6,244 nucleotides of DNA from Prevotella sp. UBA3208. Lineage in GTDB: Bacteria; Bacteroidota; Bacteroidia; Bacteroidales; Bacteroidaceae. Position numbers and translations under genes: made by a program. Shown here in pieces: positions 1-5,711 of the stretch; position 1 is the stretch's first letter, and the number at the start of each line of letters is the position of its first letter. The notes under the pieces are model-generated. The model saw nothing but the letters and a program-made list of their open reading frames with translations, was not told where the DNA came from and did no database searches. The stretch spans positions 1 through 6,244 of the forward strand of contig DEWO01000097.1 in NCBI GenBank assembly GCA_002363695.1, given 5' to 3'.

Positions 1-204
1 CAGGTCGTTATAGATGAAGGATATCTCGTGGCGCTCGGTAGTGGCATTCAGATCCTCCAGCACGCGGCTGAGCGACTGGCTCTGGTAACTACGGGTAATC
101 TTCATTCCCGCTGACGCGCCTACCCGTAGCCTTTCCCGTAGCCTTTGTCCCTGTGCGCTGCTGACGGCAGCGCACAGCAATAGCAGAATCAATATCTTTT
201 TCAT
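1..204 (-). CDS. Secreted STN-domain protein, N-terminal part (cut by window edge)
   Basis: The first 68 residues are visible; the frame is open to the window edge. Residues 1-17 form a signal peptide (MKK, then a run of I/L, then VSSA-Q), so the protein is exported. Residues about 34-68 (KITRSYQSQSLSRVLEDLNA... ISFIYNDL) look like the start of an STN domain, the small periplasmic fold found at the N-terminus of TonB-dependent receptors and secretins. The start at 204 lies 18 bp after the stop of the anti-sigma-like gene, so it is probably the third gene of the sigma operon. In FecI/FecR-type systems the STN domain of a receptor contacts the anti-sigma protein, which fits this position. Between signal peptide and STN sits a 12-bp tandem duplication encoding RLRE/RLRV. 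The full protein could be a SusC/TonB-type receptor or a shorter STN plus carboxypeptidase-regulatory-like protein; the window cannot decide. Confidence 0.75.
   Translation of the reverse strand, partial: MKKILILLLLCAAVSSAQGQRLRERLRVGASAGMKITRSYQSQSLSRVLEDLNATTERHEISFIYNDL
123..146. repeat. Perfect 12-bp tandem duplication inside the STN-protein gene
   Basis: The 12-mer cccgtagccttt occurs twice back to back (123-134 and 135-146). Its length is a multiple of three, so a change in copy number would add or remove four residues without shifting the frame. It encodes RLRE/RLRV just after the predicted signal-peptide cleavage site. Confidence 0.85.
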
Positions 205-222
205 GTGTGTCTTTTTGCAGGG

Positions 223-771
223 TTATGGTTTCACTATCAGTTTGTCATCCTCGATGGCGAGGCTTACGTGGTCGAAGTGGTTCAGGTCGGCCACCACGTC
301 TTCTATCGCGTCCTTCGGTTCCCACTTGTAGTATAGGCGCAACTCATGAGCCTCTTCGCTCTCGATGTCTGCCACCTTATTATAATATTGGGCTATCTCC
401 GTGATCATCTCGTCGAGCGGTGCGTTCTCAAAGATGCGTGTCTGCGGGATGCTGTCGGCTACTGATAGCTTAGAGTCGGCAGTAGAGGGCAGGGTGGGGA
501 CCACTGCCGTAGTGTCTGCCGCCGTTTCTGCTTGCTGTGAGCGGCTGCTGACGACGATGTGAATGGCAGCATAGGCGATGCCACTTAGCATCAGCAGGCC
601 GATAAAGGCTGCTGCTATCTGCATCCAGCCCCAGGAACGTTGCTTTGGGGCGAAATGCCTGGCCTCAAATTTCTGCCATTCCTCGTCGATGGTGTCCGAG
701 GTGTCTATGGTCTCATCCTCTTGTGCATACATCTGCTTGAGGAGATCCTCCAGTTTGTCGTTAGATGTCAT
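223..771 (-). CDS. Short FecR-like anti-sigma factor (membrane helix plus DUF4974)
   Basis: This 182-residue protein has the outline of a FecR-type anti-sigma factor of an ECF sigma system. Residues 1-48 are an acidic cytoplasmic part with the short motif DEEWQKFEARHF (29-40), where such proteins hold their sigma factor. Residues about 49-74 are one hydrophobic membrane helix. A Ser/Thr/Ala-rich linker (75-110) leads to a C-terminal domain (about 112-182) with the DUF4974 pattern: IFENAPLDEMITEIAQYY, then ELRLYYKWEPKDAIEDVV, ending in IEDDKLIVK. Typical Bacteroidota FecR proteins have roughly 300 or more residues, with a FecR beta domain between helix and DUF4974; here that domain is absent. 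The start codon overlaps the end of the sigma gene by 11 bp, which suggests coupled translation. The anti-sigma role is inferred from layout and fold pattern. Confidence 0.8.
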   Translation of the reverse strand: MTSNDKLEDLLKQMYAQEDETIDTSDTIDEEWQKFEARHFAPKQRSWGWMQIAAAFIGLLMLSGIAYAAIHIVVSSRSQQAETAADTTAVVPTLPSTADSKLSVADSIPQTRIFENAPLDEMITEIAQYYNKVADIESEEAHELRLYYKWEPKDAIEDVVADLNHFDHVSLAIEDDKLIVKP

Positions 772-1261
772 AACCTTTTGCTTTAAAGTGTTGCTTCATT
801 TGTTTGAGCGACTGCGACAGGTGATTGTGTACGGTGACCTCGCTGACCTTAAGCGTCTCGGCTATCTCACGGTACTTCAGCCCCTGCTGGTAGCGCAGGC
901 GGAGAATCTGCTGCGATAGTGGGGGTAGCTCAGTGTCGATGTAGTGGTGGAGGGCGTCGAGCTGTTCCTGCTCTTTTGGCTCTTGGGAAGTCTCCTGTTG
1001 GCGTGGTCTCAGTTCCACCTGTACGGCCTGTTCCCGCTGCTTGTGTGCCAACAGATTGACACAGCGGTTACGAACACTCGTCAGCAGAAAGCCTTGCAGC
1101 GTATCCGGCCGCAGGTCAGTATGGCTGTTCAGCAGTTGGGCGAACACGTCGCTCACCACATCCTTACTCTCCTCGTCACTGCCGAGCATCCGTCTGGCCA
1201 GCCGGAACATCCCGTCGTAGTGACATCGGAAGATCTGTTCGAACGCTTGCTTTTCAATCAT
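761..1261 (-). CDS. ECF-type RNA polymerase sigma factor
   Basis: A complete 166-residue sigma-70 family protein of the extracytoplasmic-function class, which directs RNA polymerase to a dedicated set of promoters. Residues about 7-73 match region 2 (FEQIFRCHYDGMFRLARRML, then EESKDVVSDVFAQLL, then GFLLTSVRNRCVNLL). A charged Gln/Glu-rich linker (75-105) separates it from region 4 (about 108-158), whose helix-turn-helix is seen in YREIAETLKVSEVTVHNHLSQSLKQMK. There is no region 1 or 3, as is usual for the class. A promoter lies at 1314-1346, and the anti-sigma-like gene overlaps its 3' end by 11 bp. The promoter is of the housekeeping Bacteroidota type, so the sequence gives no sign of self-activation. 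Target genes cannot be read from the window; the STN-protein gene downstream is a natural candidate partner. Confidence 0.93.
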   Translation of the reverse strand: MIEKQAFEQIFRCHYDGMFRLARRMLGSDEESKDVVSDVFAQLLNSHTDLRPDTLQGFLLTSVRNRCVNLLAHKQREQAVQVELRPRQQETSQEPKEQEQLDALHHYIDTELPPLSQQILRLRYQQGLKYREIAETLKVSEVTVHNHLSQSLKQMKQHFKAKGYDI

Positions 1262-1313
1262 CTTGTCGCTTGTCTTTTACTCTATATACAATCGGGCACC
1301 CCGTTTTCCTAAG

Positions 1314-1346
1314 CAAAAGTACAAAAAAGTTCTTGCTTTATGCAAA
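1314..1346 (-). promoter_or_regulatory. Bacteroidota-type promoter of the sigma operon
   Basis: On the minus strand there is a -7 box TACTTTTG (1314-1321), matching TAnnTTTG exactly, and a -33 box TTTG (1343-1346), separated by 21 bp, close to the usual spacing. Transcription would begin a few bases below 1314, giving a leader of roughly 45-50 nt before the sigma start codon at 1261. The leader contains a small CGGG-GTG-CCCG hairpin but no Shine-Dalgarno site. Confidence 0.8.
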
Positions 1347-1395
1347 TTTAGATAAAATGTTCAAGATTATAAGGCAGTCGGGATAGAAATAGTCC

Positions 1396-2319
1396 TTATT
1401 GCTTTCTGATTGTAAACTCGAAGGCGAGGCCTCCGGTGTCTGGTGTGCTGACCGTGATGTTGCCGCCGTGTAGCAGCACGGCGTTCTTGACGATGGCGAG
1501 GCCGAGGCCTGTGCCGCCCATGTCGCGGCTGCGGCCTTTGTCTATGCGGTAGAAGCGCTCGAAGATGCGGGGCTGGTGCTTGAGGGGGATGCCGATGCCG
1601 TTGTCCTTGAAAGTGAAGCACCAACAGTCGGGCTGTTGTTCGGCAGAGACCTCAATGGTAATACCCTTCCCGGCATAGTTGACGGCATTGTCCATCAGGT
1701 TGCGGAAGATGCTGTATAGCAAGGAATAATTGCCGTGGACGATGATGCTTTGCGGCAGATAGTTGTGCAGTGTTATCTGCCGTTTCTGCATGGCCAGGGC
1801 GGTCTCCTGTGCGATGTCGGCAAAGAGCACGGAGACGTTGACGCGCTCCGTCGTAATCATGTCGCGGGCGTAGTCCATGCGGTTCAGTGTTGAGATGTCT
1901 TGCAGCAGAGTCGCCAAGCGGCGGGCCTGGGTGTTGGTGCGGACGATGAACTGGTGTCTCACGTCGTCCGTCATGTCCGGGCTGTCCAGGATGGTGTCCG
2001 TATAGCCGAGGATGCTGGCTACGGGGGTTTTGAGTTCGTGGGCTATGTTCTGTGTCAGTTCGCGGCGCATACGGTTCTCCTTCTCGGCCTGTTCGCGGCT
2101 GATGCGTTCGTCCATGCGCTTGGCGTAGCGGAACAGCAGGAAGCCCAGTCCGGCCATGACGGCCAGCGAGAAGAGCAGCAGGTGCCAGTCGCTGACTTCG
2201 TGGAAGGGCATGATGAACTTGCGGTCGTAGTCCTCGAACAATATGAAGATGACGGCATAGACGAGGAACACGCCCATGACGCTGAGCCACATCTTCCGGC
2301 CTTCAGATAGTTTTCTCAT
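1396..2319 (-). CDS. Sensor histidine kinase, PhoR-like
   Basis: A complete 307-residue membrane histidine kinase that autophosphorylates and passes phosphate to the response regulator encoded just upstream. Two membrane helices (about 11-27 and 47-63) enclose a loop of only about 20 residues, so there is hardly any extracytoplasmic sensor domain. The HisKA dimerisation part holds the H-box IAHELKTPVASILGY with phospho-acceptor His94. The HATPase domain shows the N-box NLMDNAVNYA (207-216), G1 box DNGIGIP (239-245), F-box FERFYRID (253-260) and G2 box GGTGLGLAIV (268-277). All key residues are present, so it should be active. The start is 16 bp after the regulator's stop, preceded by GAGAGG as a possible weak ribosome site. 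The stimulus is unknown; the tiny loop suggests sensing within the membrane or through a partner protein. Confidence 0.94.
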   Translation of the reverse strand: MRKLSEGRKMWLSVMGVFLVYAVIFILFEDYDRKFIMPFHEVSDWHLLLFSLAVMAGLGFLLFRYAKRMDERISREQAEKENRMRRELTQNIAHELKTPVASILGYTDTILDSPDMTDDVRHQFIVRTNTQARRLATLLQDISTLNRMDYARDMITTERVNVSVLFADIAQETALAMQKRQITLHNYLPQSIIVHGNYSLLYSIFRNLMDNAVNYAGKGITIEVSAEQQPDCWCFTFKDNGIGIPLKHQPRIFERFYRIDKGRSRDMGGTGLGLAIVKNAVLLHGGNITVSTPDTGGLAFEFTIRKQ

Positions 2320-2335
2320 TTCTCGCTTACCTCTC

Positions 2336-3043
2336 TTATTGCTTGTCTCTCACCTCTTCAAACGAATAGCCAAAACCTGTGCGCGAAATCAGGCAGGCGG
2401 CATAGCGGCCCAGCTTCTTGCGCAGTCGCGTGATGTTCACGTCCACGGTGCGCTCGGTGACGATGACGTATTGTGGCCATACTCGGTCGAGCAACTGCTG
2501 TCGGGTGAACGTCTGTCCGCGGTGTTCCAAGAAGAGCCGCAGCAAATCGTATTCCGTGCGGGTGAGTGCTATTGGTTCTCCGTCAATGGTCACCGTCTTG
2601 TTGTCGGTATTCATCGTCAGTCCCTCGAATGTCAATTCTGTGCTTCTGGGGCTTGTCGTCCTGCCCAATACTGCCTTAACCCTTGCCATCACCTCGCGGA
2701 TGGAAAACGGCTTGGTGACGTAGTCGTCTGCGCCGAGCGAGAATCCTTGCAGCGTGTCGTCCTCCGTGTCCTTCGCCGTCAGGAAGATGATGGGGACAGA
2801 CTTGGTCCGCTCGTCCTCCTTCAGCAGCCTGGCCAGTTCAAAGCCCGACATGCCGGGCATCATGACGTCGAGCAGCAGCAGGTCAAAACCGTGAACCGTG
2901 AACTCTGAACCGTGAACTACCTCCAGCGCTTCTTCTGCCGAGTACACCGCCTCCGCCTGATACCCTGCCGCCCGAAGATTGAACAACAGAATGTCGCACA
3001 AGTCGCGTTCGTCGTCAACAACCAATATTCGTTTTTGTTCCAT
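2336..3043 (-). CDS. Response regulator, OmpR/PhoB family
   Basis: A 235-residue transcription factor with an N-terminal receiver (about 4-120) and a C-terminal winged-helix DNA-binding domain (about 135-230). The receiver has the acidic pair Asp10/Asp11, phospho-acceptor Asp59 (LLLLDVMMPG), Thr89 and Lys111 (TKPF). The winged helix is seen in LTRTEYDLLRLFLEHRG, RTVDVNITRLRKKLG and RTGFGYSFE. The ATG at 3041-3043 is chosen as the start: an in-frame TTG at 3055 lies inside the likely -7 promoter box, so it would not be in the mRNA. Asp11 to Asp59 spans 48 residues against about 43-44 in PhoB, OmpR or CheY. The extra residues (HGSEFTVHG, about 44-52) fall in the loop before the third strand and are encoded by a heptamer repeat. 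It pairs with the kinase 16 bp downstream. Confidence 0.94.
   Translation of the reverse strand: MEQKRILVVDDERDLCDILLFNLRAAGYQAEAVYSAEEALEVVHGSEFTVHGFDLLLLDVMMPGMSGFELARLLKEDERTKSVPIIFLTAKDTEDDTLQGFSLGADDYVTKPFSIREVMARVKAVLGRTTSPRSTELTFEGLTMNTDNKTVTIDGEPIALTRTEYDLLRLFLEHRGQTFTRQQLLDRVWPQYVIVTERTVDVNITRLRKKLGRYAACLISRTGFGYSFEEVRDKQ
2891..2918. repeat. Four imperfect heptanucleotide repeats in the receiver domain
   Basis: Read on the plus strand, four 7-bp units follow each other: gtgaacc, gtgaact, ctgaacc, gtgaact. They lie inside the response regulator gene, ahead of the codon for the phosphorylated Asp59, and encode much of the extra loop VHGSEFTVHG. Gain or loss of one unit would shift the frame and destroy the protein; a change of three units would keep it. 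Confidence 0.85.
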
Positions 3044-3052
3044 AATCGTGTG

Positions 3053-3060
3053 CAAAGGTA
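3053..3060 (-). promoter_or_regulatory. -7 promoter box of the response regulator / kinase operon
   Basis: The minus strand reads TACCTTTG, an exact TAnnTTTG match, with only 9 bp between it and the ATG at 3043. No good TTTG is found at the expected -33 distance. Given the usual start point a few bases after the box, the mRNA would have almost no leader. The box also rules out the upstream in-frame TTG as start codon. Confidence 0.6.
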
Positions 3061-3088
3061 CGAAATAAATGTGGAAAGTGTGCCGCTT

Positions 3089-3320
3089 TTAGTGCTGCTT
3101 TTGTCGCGTCACCGCGAATGACAGGAGCATGGACAGGGCGAGCACGCCGAAGATGACGGCCAGGCTGACGGGCGTGGGCACCTCTATATGGGGGGATGTC
3201 CAGCTGCAGCCCTGCGACTGCTCCGAGGCTGTTGACGTACTCGTTCATGGCCACCAGCATGAGCAACACTAACACATAGAACACAATCCAGGCCCAAAGG
3301 GGCAATACCATTAAATTCAT
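3089..3320 (-). pseudogene. Small two-helix membrane protein, frame broken at a C6 run
   Basis: I do not recognise this family. From the ATG at 3320 the frame encodes MNLMVLPLWAWIVFYVLVLL and onward, a membrane helix (about 5-25) followed by NEYVNSLGAVAGLQLDIP. At a run of six C on the coding strand (3190-3195) the frame turns into Arg/His-rich sequence without protein character. Dropping one C restores HIEVPTPV, a second clear helix (SLAVIFGVLALSMLLSFAV) and a short basic tail TRQKQH, with a TAA at 3089-3091. The repaired product would be 76 residues with two helices. The break could be a real mutation, a sequencing or assembly error, length variation of the C run, or +1 ribosomal frameshifting at CCC-CCC. 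A -7 box sits 5 bp before the ATG, and the response regulator begins 45 bp downstream, so a link to that two-component system is possible but unproven. Confidence 0.6.
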
Positions 3321-3325
3321 GGGTG

Positions 3326-3333
3326 CAAAATTA
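3326..3333 (-). promoter_or_regulatory. -7 promoter box of the small membrane-protein gene
   Basis: The minus strand reads TAATTTTG, an exact TAnnTTTG match, ending only 5 bp before the ATG at 3320. No clear TTTG lies at the -33 distance. If active, transcription would begin at or next to the start codon, giving a leaderless mRNA. Confidence 0.5.
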
Positions 3334-3511
3334 CATATAATAAGTGGTAATGGCCACACTCATGCGATTACGTTTTGGTTACATTTAAGAAAGTCTGCCG
3401 ACACCCCTCGGGGCGTTTTCTTAACAGCCCGGCATTCAAACGAATCGGCAGATAATTTTCGACGCGGTGTGTTAGCCGTTATTCGGAAACCATACATTGG
3501 GTGAAATACGA
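3334..3511. other. Intergenic stretch with two diverged related segments
   Basis: This part of the gap between the fructokinase operon and the small membrane gene holds no gene I can support. On the plus strand a 61-codon open frame (3319-3504) spans it. Two segments in it are similar: 3391-3429 reads KSADTPRGVFLTA and 3442-3480 reads ESADNFRRGVLAV, with third-base differences over the shared Ser-Ala-Asp codons. There is also a short GC-rich hairpin around CCCCTCGGGG (3404-3413) followed by CGTTTTCTT on the plus strand. No promoter or ribosome site for a plus-strand gene was seen. It may be a remnant or part of a dispersed intergenic repeat. Confidence 0.3.
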
Positions 3512-3547
3512 CTTTTCCGCGAAACCGAAGCCGGTCTCGCGGAAAAG
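3512..3547 (-). terminator. Long hairpin after the fructokinase gene, probable terminator
   Basis: Arms at 3512-3527 and 3532-3547 form a 16-bp stem with a 4-nt loop. The only non-Watson-Crick position (3523 with 3536) is A/C on the plus strand but U/G on the minus-strand RNA, so the minus transcript pairs along the full stem. It starts 41 nt after the fructokinase stop. No run of U follows (the minus strand continues TCGTATTTC), so it is not a textbook intrinsic terminator; it may instead protect the mRNA 3' end or be a REP-like repeat. Confidence 0.6.
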
Positions 3548-3588
3548 ACGGATGACGTATCTATAAGCATCTAAGGCTCTTACGGTCC

Positions 3589-4506
3589 TTACTTCACCTT
3601 GGCCACGAGCTCGGGGGGATAGGCGGGCATGGCGCCGTTCTGGGTGCAGACGTAGGCGCTGACCTCGACGGCTATGCGGTGGGCCTGCTCGATGGGCTTG
3701 CCATTGAGGATGGCGGCGCAGAAGGAGCCTGTGAACGAGTCGCCGGCTCCGACGGTGTCGGCCACCTTGACCTTGGGGGTCTCCTGGAACGAGGTCAGAC
3801 CGGGGGCGAAGACGTAGGAGCCGTTGGTGCCACAGGTCAGCACGAGCATCTTCAGATGGTACTCGGCTAGTATCTTGGCGCAGATGTCGCGCATGTCCAA
3901 GTCGTTATAGCCGTTCGCAGCGCCACGCTCTGACTTGTCAGAGAACAAGCGCTTGATGACTACCAGCTCCTCGTCGTTAATCTTGAGGATGTTGCAACGC
4001 TTGAAGGACTCTTCGATGACGTCCTTGGTGAAGAACTGCTGGCGCAGGTTGATGTCGAAAATCTTCAGGCAGTCGTCGGGGGTGTCGTCCAGGAACTGGC
4101 GGATGGTAGCCCACGACGTGACGTTGCGCTGGGCCAGCGAGCCGAAGCATACGGCTCGGCACGACTTGGCGACCTCGGCAATCTCGGGGGTATAGGGGAT
4201 GTTGTCCCATGCCACGCCTTCCTTGATTTCGTATGCGGGAATGCCGTCGCCGGAGAGCGTCACCTGCACGGTGCCGGTGGGGTAGGGCACACGGGGCATC
4301 AGATAGTTGAGCCCGTGCTCCTTCAGGGCCTCGATGGTCTCTTCGGCCAGTGCGTCCTCGCCCAGTGCGCTGACGGCGAGGGTCTGCAGGCCGAACTGGC
4401 CTGCGTGATAGGCAAAGTTAGCGGGTGCGCCACCCAGTTTCTTACCGTCGGGAAGTACGTCCCACAGGGCTTCGCCGAGTCCTACTACATAACGTTTTGT
4501 TTCCAT
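3589..4506 (-). CDS. Fructokinase-like PfkB sugar kinase
   Basis: A complete 305-residue ribokinase/PfkB-family enzyme that probably phosphorylates cytoplasmic fructose with ATP, feeding it into glycolysis. The N-terminal GEALWDVLPDG (11-21, with Asp16 as a likely sugar contact), the KLGGAPANFAYHAGQFG stretch (23-39, with Gly25-Gly26 and Asn30) and PTGTVQVTL (76-84) belong to the sugar-binding half. The C-terminal signature DTVGAGDSFTGSF (250-262) holds the anion hole and catalytic Asp256. The length is normal and no key residue is missing. The ATG at 4504-4506 is used; an in-frame start at 4566 would reach back into the permease gene and add a non-conserved tail. It follows the permease stop by 16 bp, so both are in one operon. 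Substrate is inferred from sequence style and the GH32 neighbour; another hexose is less likely. Confidence 0.9.
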   Translation of the reverse strand: METKRYVVGLGEALWDVLPDGKKLGGAPANFAYHAGQFGLQTLAVSALGEDALAEETIEALKEHGLNYLMPRVPYPTGTVQVTLSGDGIPAYEIKEGVAWDNIPYTPEIAEVAKSCRAVCFGSLAQRNVTSWATIRQFLDDTPDDCLKIFDINLRQQFFTKDVIEESFKRCNILKINDEELVVIKRLFSDKSERGAANGYNDLDMRDICAKILAEYHLKMLVLTCGTNGSYVFAPGLTSFQETPKVKVADTVGAGDSFTGSFCAAILNGKPIEQAHRIAVEVSAYVCTQNGAMPAYPPELVAKVK

Positions 4507-4522
4507 AATAGCTATACTTGTT

Positions 4523-5692
4523 TTAGTGTTTGACTTGCGGAATATAGGTGAAGAGGTAGATGACACCGATGGCCATCACTGCCACGGCACCGGCCTGGCC
4601 GATGGCATCGCTGCAGAAGCCCATCAGCAGAGGGAATATCGTGCCGCCGAAGAGTCCCATAATCATCAGACCCGAGACTTCGTTCTGCTTGTCAGGGACG
4701 CTGAGCAGTGCCTCCGAGAAGGCCATGGAGAAGATGTTGGAGTTGCCGTAGCCCACCAGTGCAATGGCGCAATAGAGCTGCCACTGCTCGGTGCCGAAGA
4801 ACATACCGACCATGGAGAGGGCCATCATGACGACGCTGATGATGAAGAACCAGCGCGTCTTCAATACGCGGAGGAAGAACGAACCCGTCAGGGCACCGAT
4901 GGTACGGAAGATGAAGTAGAGCGAGGTGGCAAAGGCGGCCTCGTTGAGCGTCATGCCTACACGCTCCATCAACAGCTTCGGTGCGGTGGTGTTGGTGCCG
5001 ACGTCAATGCCGACGTGACACATGATGCCGAAGAAGGACAGCAGCACGATGGGCTTGCCCAGCAGACGGAAGCAGTTGACGAACTCGGCACCGATGCTCT
5101 CCTGGCTCTTGGCACCATACTCCTCCTGAATGGGTGTAGCCCAGAGCAGCAGGGATGCCAGCACGCCGATGACGAAGTAGATGAGGAACAGCACGCGCCA
5201 GTCGTAGCCCAGCGTGGGGATGACCTGCGTGGCACCCCACATGGCCAAGTAGGGGGCCAGGAACGAGGCGATGGCCTTGACAAACTGGCCGAAGGTCAGC
5301 GTCGATGCCAGGTTCTTGTCGCCGATGATGAGCATGGCCAGCGGGTTGATGCTGGTCTGCATCAGGGCGTTGCCGATGCCTAAGAGCGAGAAGGCCACCA
5401 GCATGACGGCAAACGAGTTGCCTAAAAGGGGGATGAACAGCGACACGACGGTCACGATGAGTGACAGCAGCACCGTATTCTTACGGCCAATCTTGTTCAT
5501 CAACATGCCCGTGGGCACCGAGAAGATGAGGAACCAGAAGAACACCAGCGAGGGGAACACGTTGGCCACGGAGTCGGAGAGACCCAGGTCTTCCTGCACA
5601 TAGTTGGAGGCAATGCCTACGAGGTCCACGAAGCCCATGCAGAAGAAGCAGAGCATCACGGGAATCAGATAGATGGATTTATTTTGATTCAT
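4523..5692 (-). CDS. MFS sugar permease (FHS/FucP-like), probable fructose importer
   Basis: A complete 389-residue inner-membrane transporter with about 12 hydrophobic helices. The loop after helix 2 carries the MFS motif-A form GMLMNKIGRKNTVL (62-75). Asp23 in helix 1 (CMGFVDLVGIASN) and the segment QTSINPLAM (112-120) resemble the fucose:proton symporter group (FHS family), which drives sugar uptake with protons. It lies between a GH32 hydrolase and a fructokinase, the same order as the GH32 / monosaccharide importer / fructokinase genes in the Bacteroides thetaiotaomicron fructan locus (BT1759-BT1758-BT1757, as I recall). Fructose is therefore the likely substrate. The start ATG is preceded by an A-rich tract rather than a Shine-Dalgarno site, and the GH32 stop is 58 bp upstream. 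Confidence 0.9.
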   Translation of the reverse strand: MNQNKSIYLIPVMLCFFCMGFVDLVGIASNYVQEDLGLSDSVANVFPSLVFFWFLIFSVPTGMLMNKIGRKNTVLLSLIVTVVSLFIPLLGNSFAVMLVAFSLLGIGNALMQTSINPLAMLIIGDKNLASTLTFGQFVKAIASFLAPYLAMWGATQVIPTLGYDWRVLFLIYFVIGVLASLLLWATPIQEEYGAKSQESIGAEFVNCFRLLGKPIVLLSFFGIMCHVGIDVGTNTTAPKLLMERVGMTLNEAAFATSLYFIFRTIGALTGSFFLRVLKTRWFFIISVVMMALSMVGMFFGTEQWQLYCAIALVGYGNSNIFSMAFSEALLSVPDKQNEVSGLMIMGLFGGTIFPLLMGFCSDAIGQAGAVAVMAIGVIYLFTYIPQVKH

Positions 5693-5697
5693 GATGA

Positions 5698-5711
5698 TTT
5701 TTTCTTTTTTT
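5698..5711 (-). promoter_or_regulatory. A-rich translation start region of the permease gene
   Basis: On the minus strand 13 of 14 bases are A (one G), ending 5 nt before the permease ATG. Bacteroidota genes often lack a Shine-Dalgarno site and are translated from A-rich, unstructured start regions, which this matches. Confidence 0.5.

Noticed and set aside
1369..1399. Stem ATAAGG/CCTTAT after the kinase stop as a terminator
   Set aside because: Only 6 bp with a 19-nt loop and no U-run; too weak to call.
1652..2290. Minus-strand 212-codon frame overlapping the histidine kinase
   Set aside because: Arg/His/Pro-rich out-of-frame reading of the kinase gene, which has every conserved box in its own frame.
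2276..2908. Plus-strand open frame of 210 codons opposite the response regulator
   Set aside because: The opposite strand has a complete receiver and winged-helix protein with all key residues; this frame shows no motif.
3089..3190. PEP-CTERM-like look of the second helix (VPTP, helix, basic tail)
   Set aside because: The motif is only VPTP rather than PEP, the tail is weakly basic, and no exosortase is visible; a simple second membrane helix is enough.
3403..3420. GC-rich hairpin followed by CGTTTTCTT as a plus-strand terminator
   Set aside because: The stem is short with a mismatch and no plus-strand gene lies upstream for it to terminate.
3319..3504. 61-codon plus-strand frame in the intergenic gap
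   Set aside because: No promoter or ribosome site, overlaps the start of the small minus-strand gene, and ends before the hairpin; kept only as a possible repeat, not as a gene.
3572..3591. Stem TAAGG/CCTTA at the fructokinase stop
   Set aside because: Five base pairs only, overlapping the stop codon; the far stronger hairpin at 3512-3547 is a better terminator candidate. Its likeness to the stem after the kinase gene is probably chance.
4526..5383. Long plus-strand open frame (285 codons) opposite the permease
   Set aside because: It is rich in His, Asp, Glu, Gln and Gly, has no domain character and lies fully antisense to a clear membrane transporter; it is a by-product of that gene's codon use.
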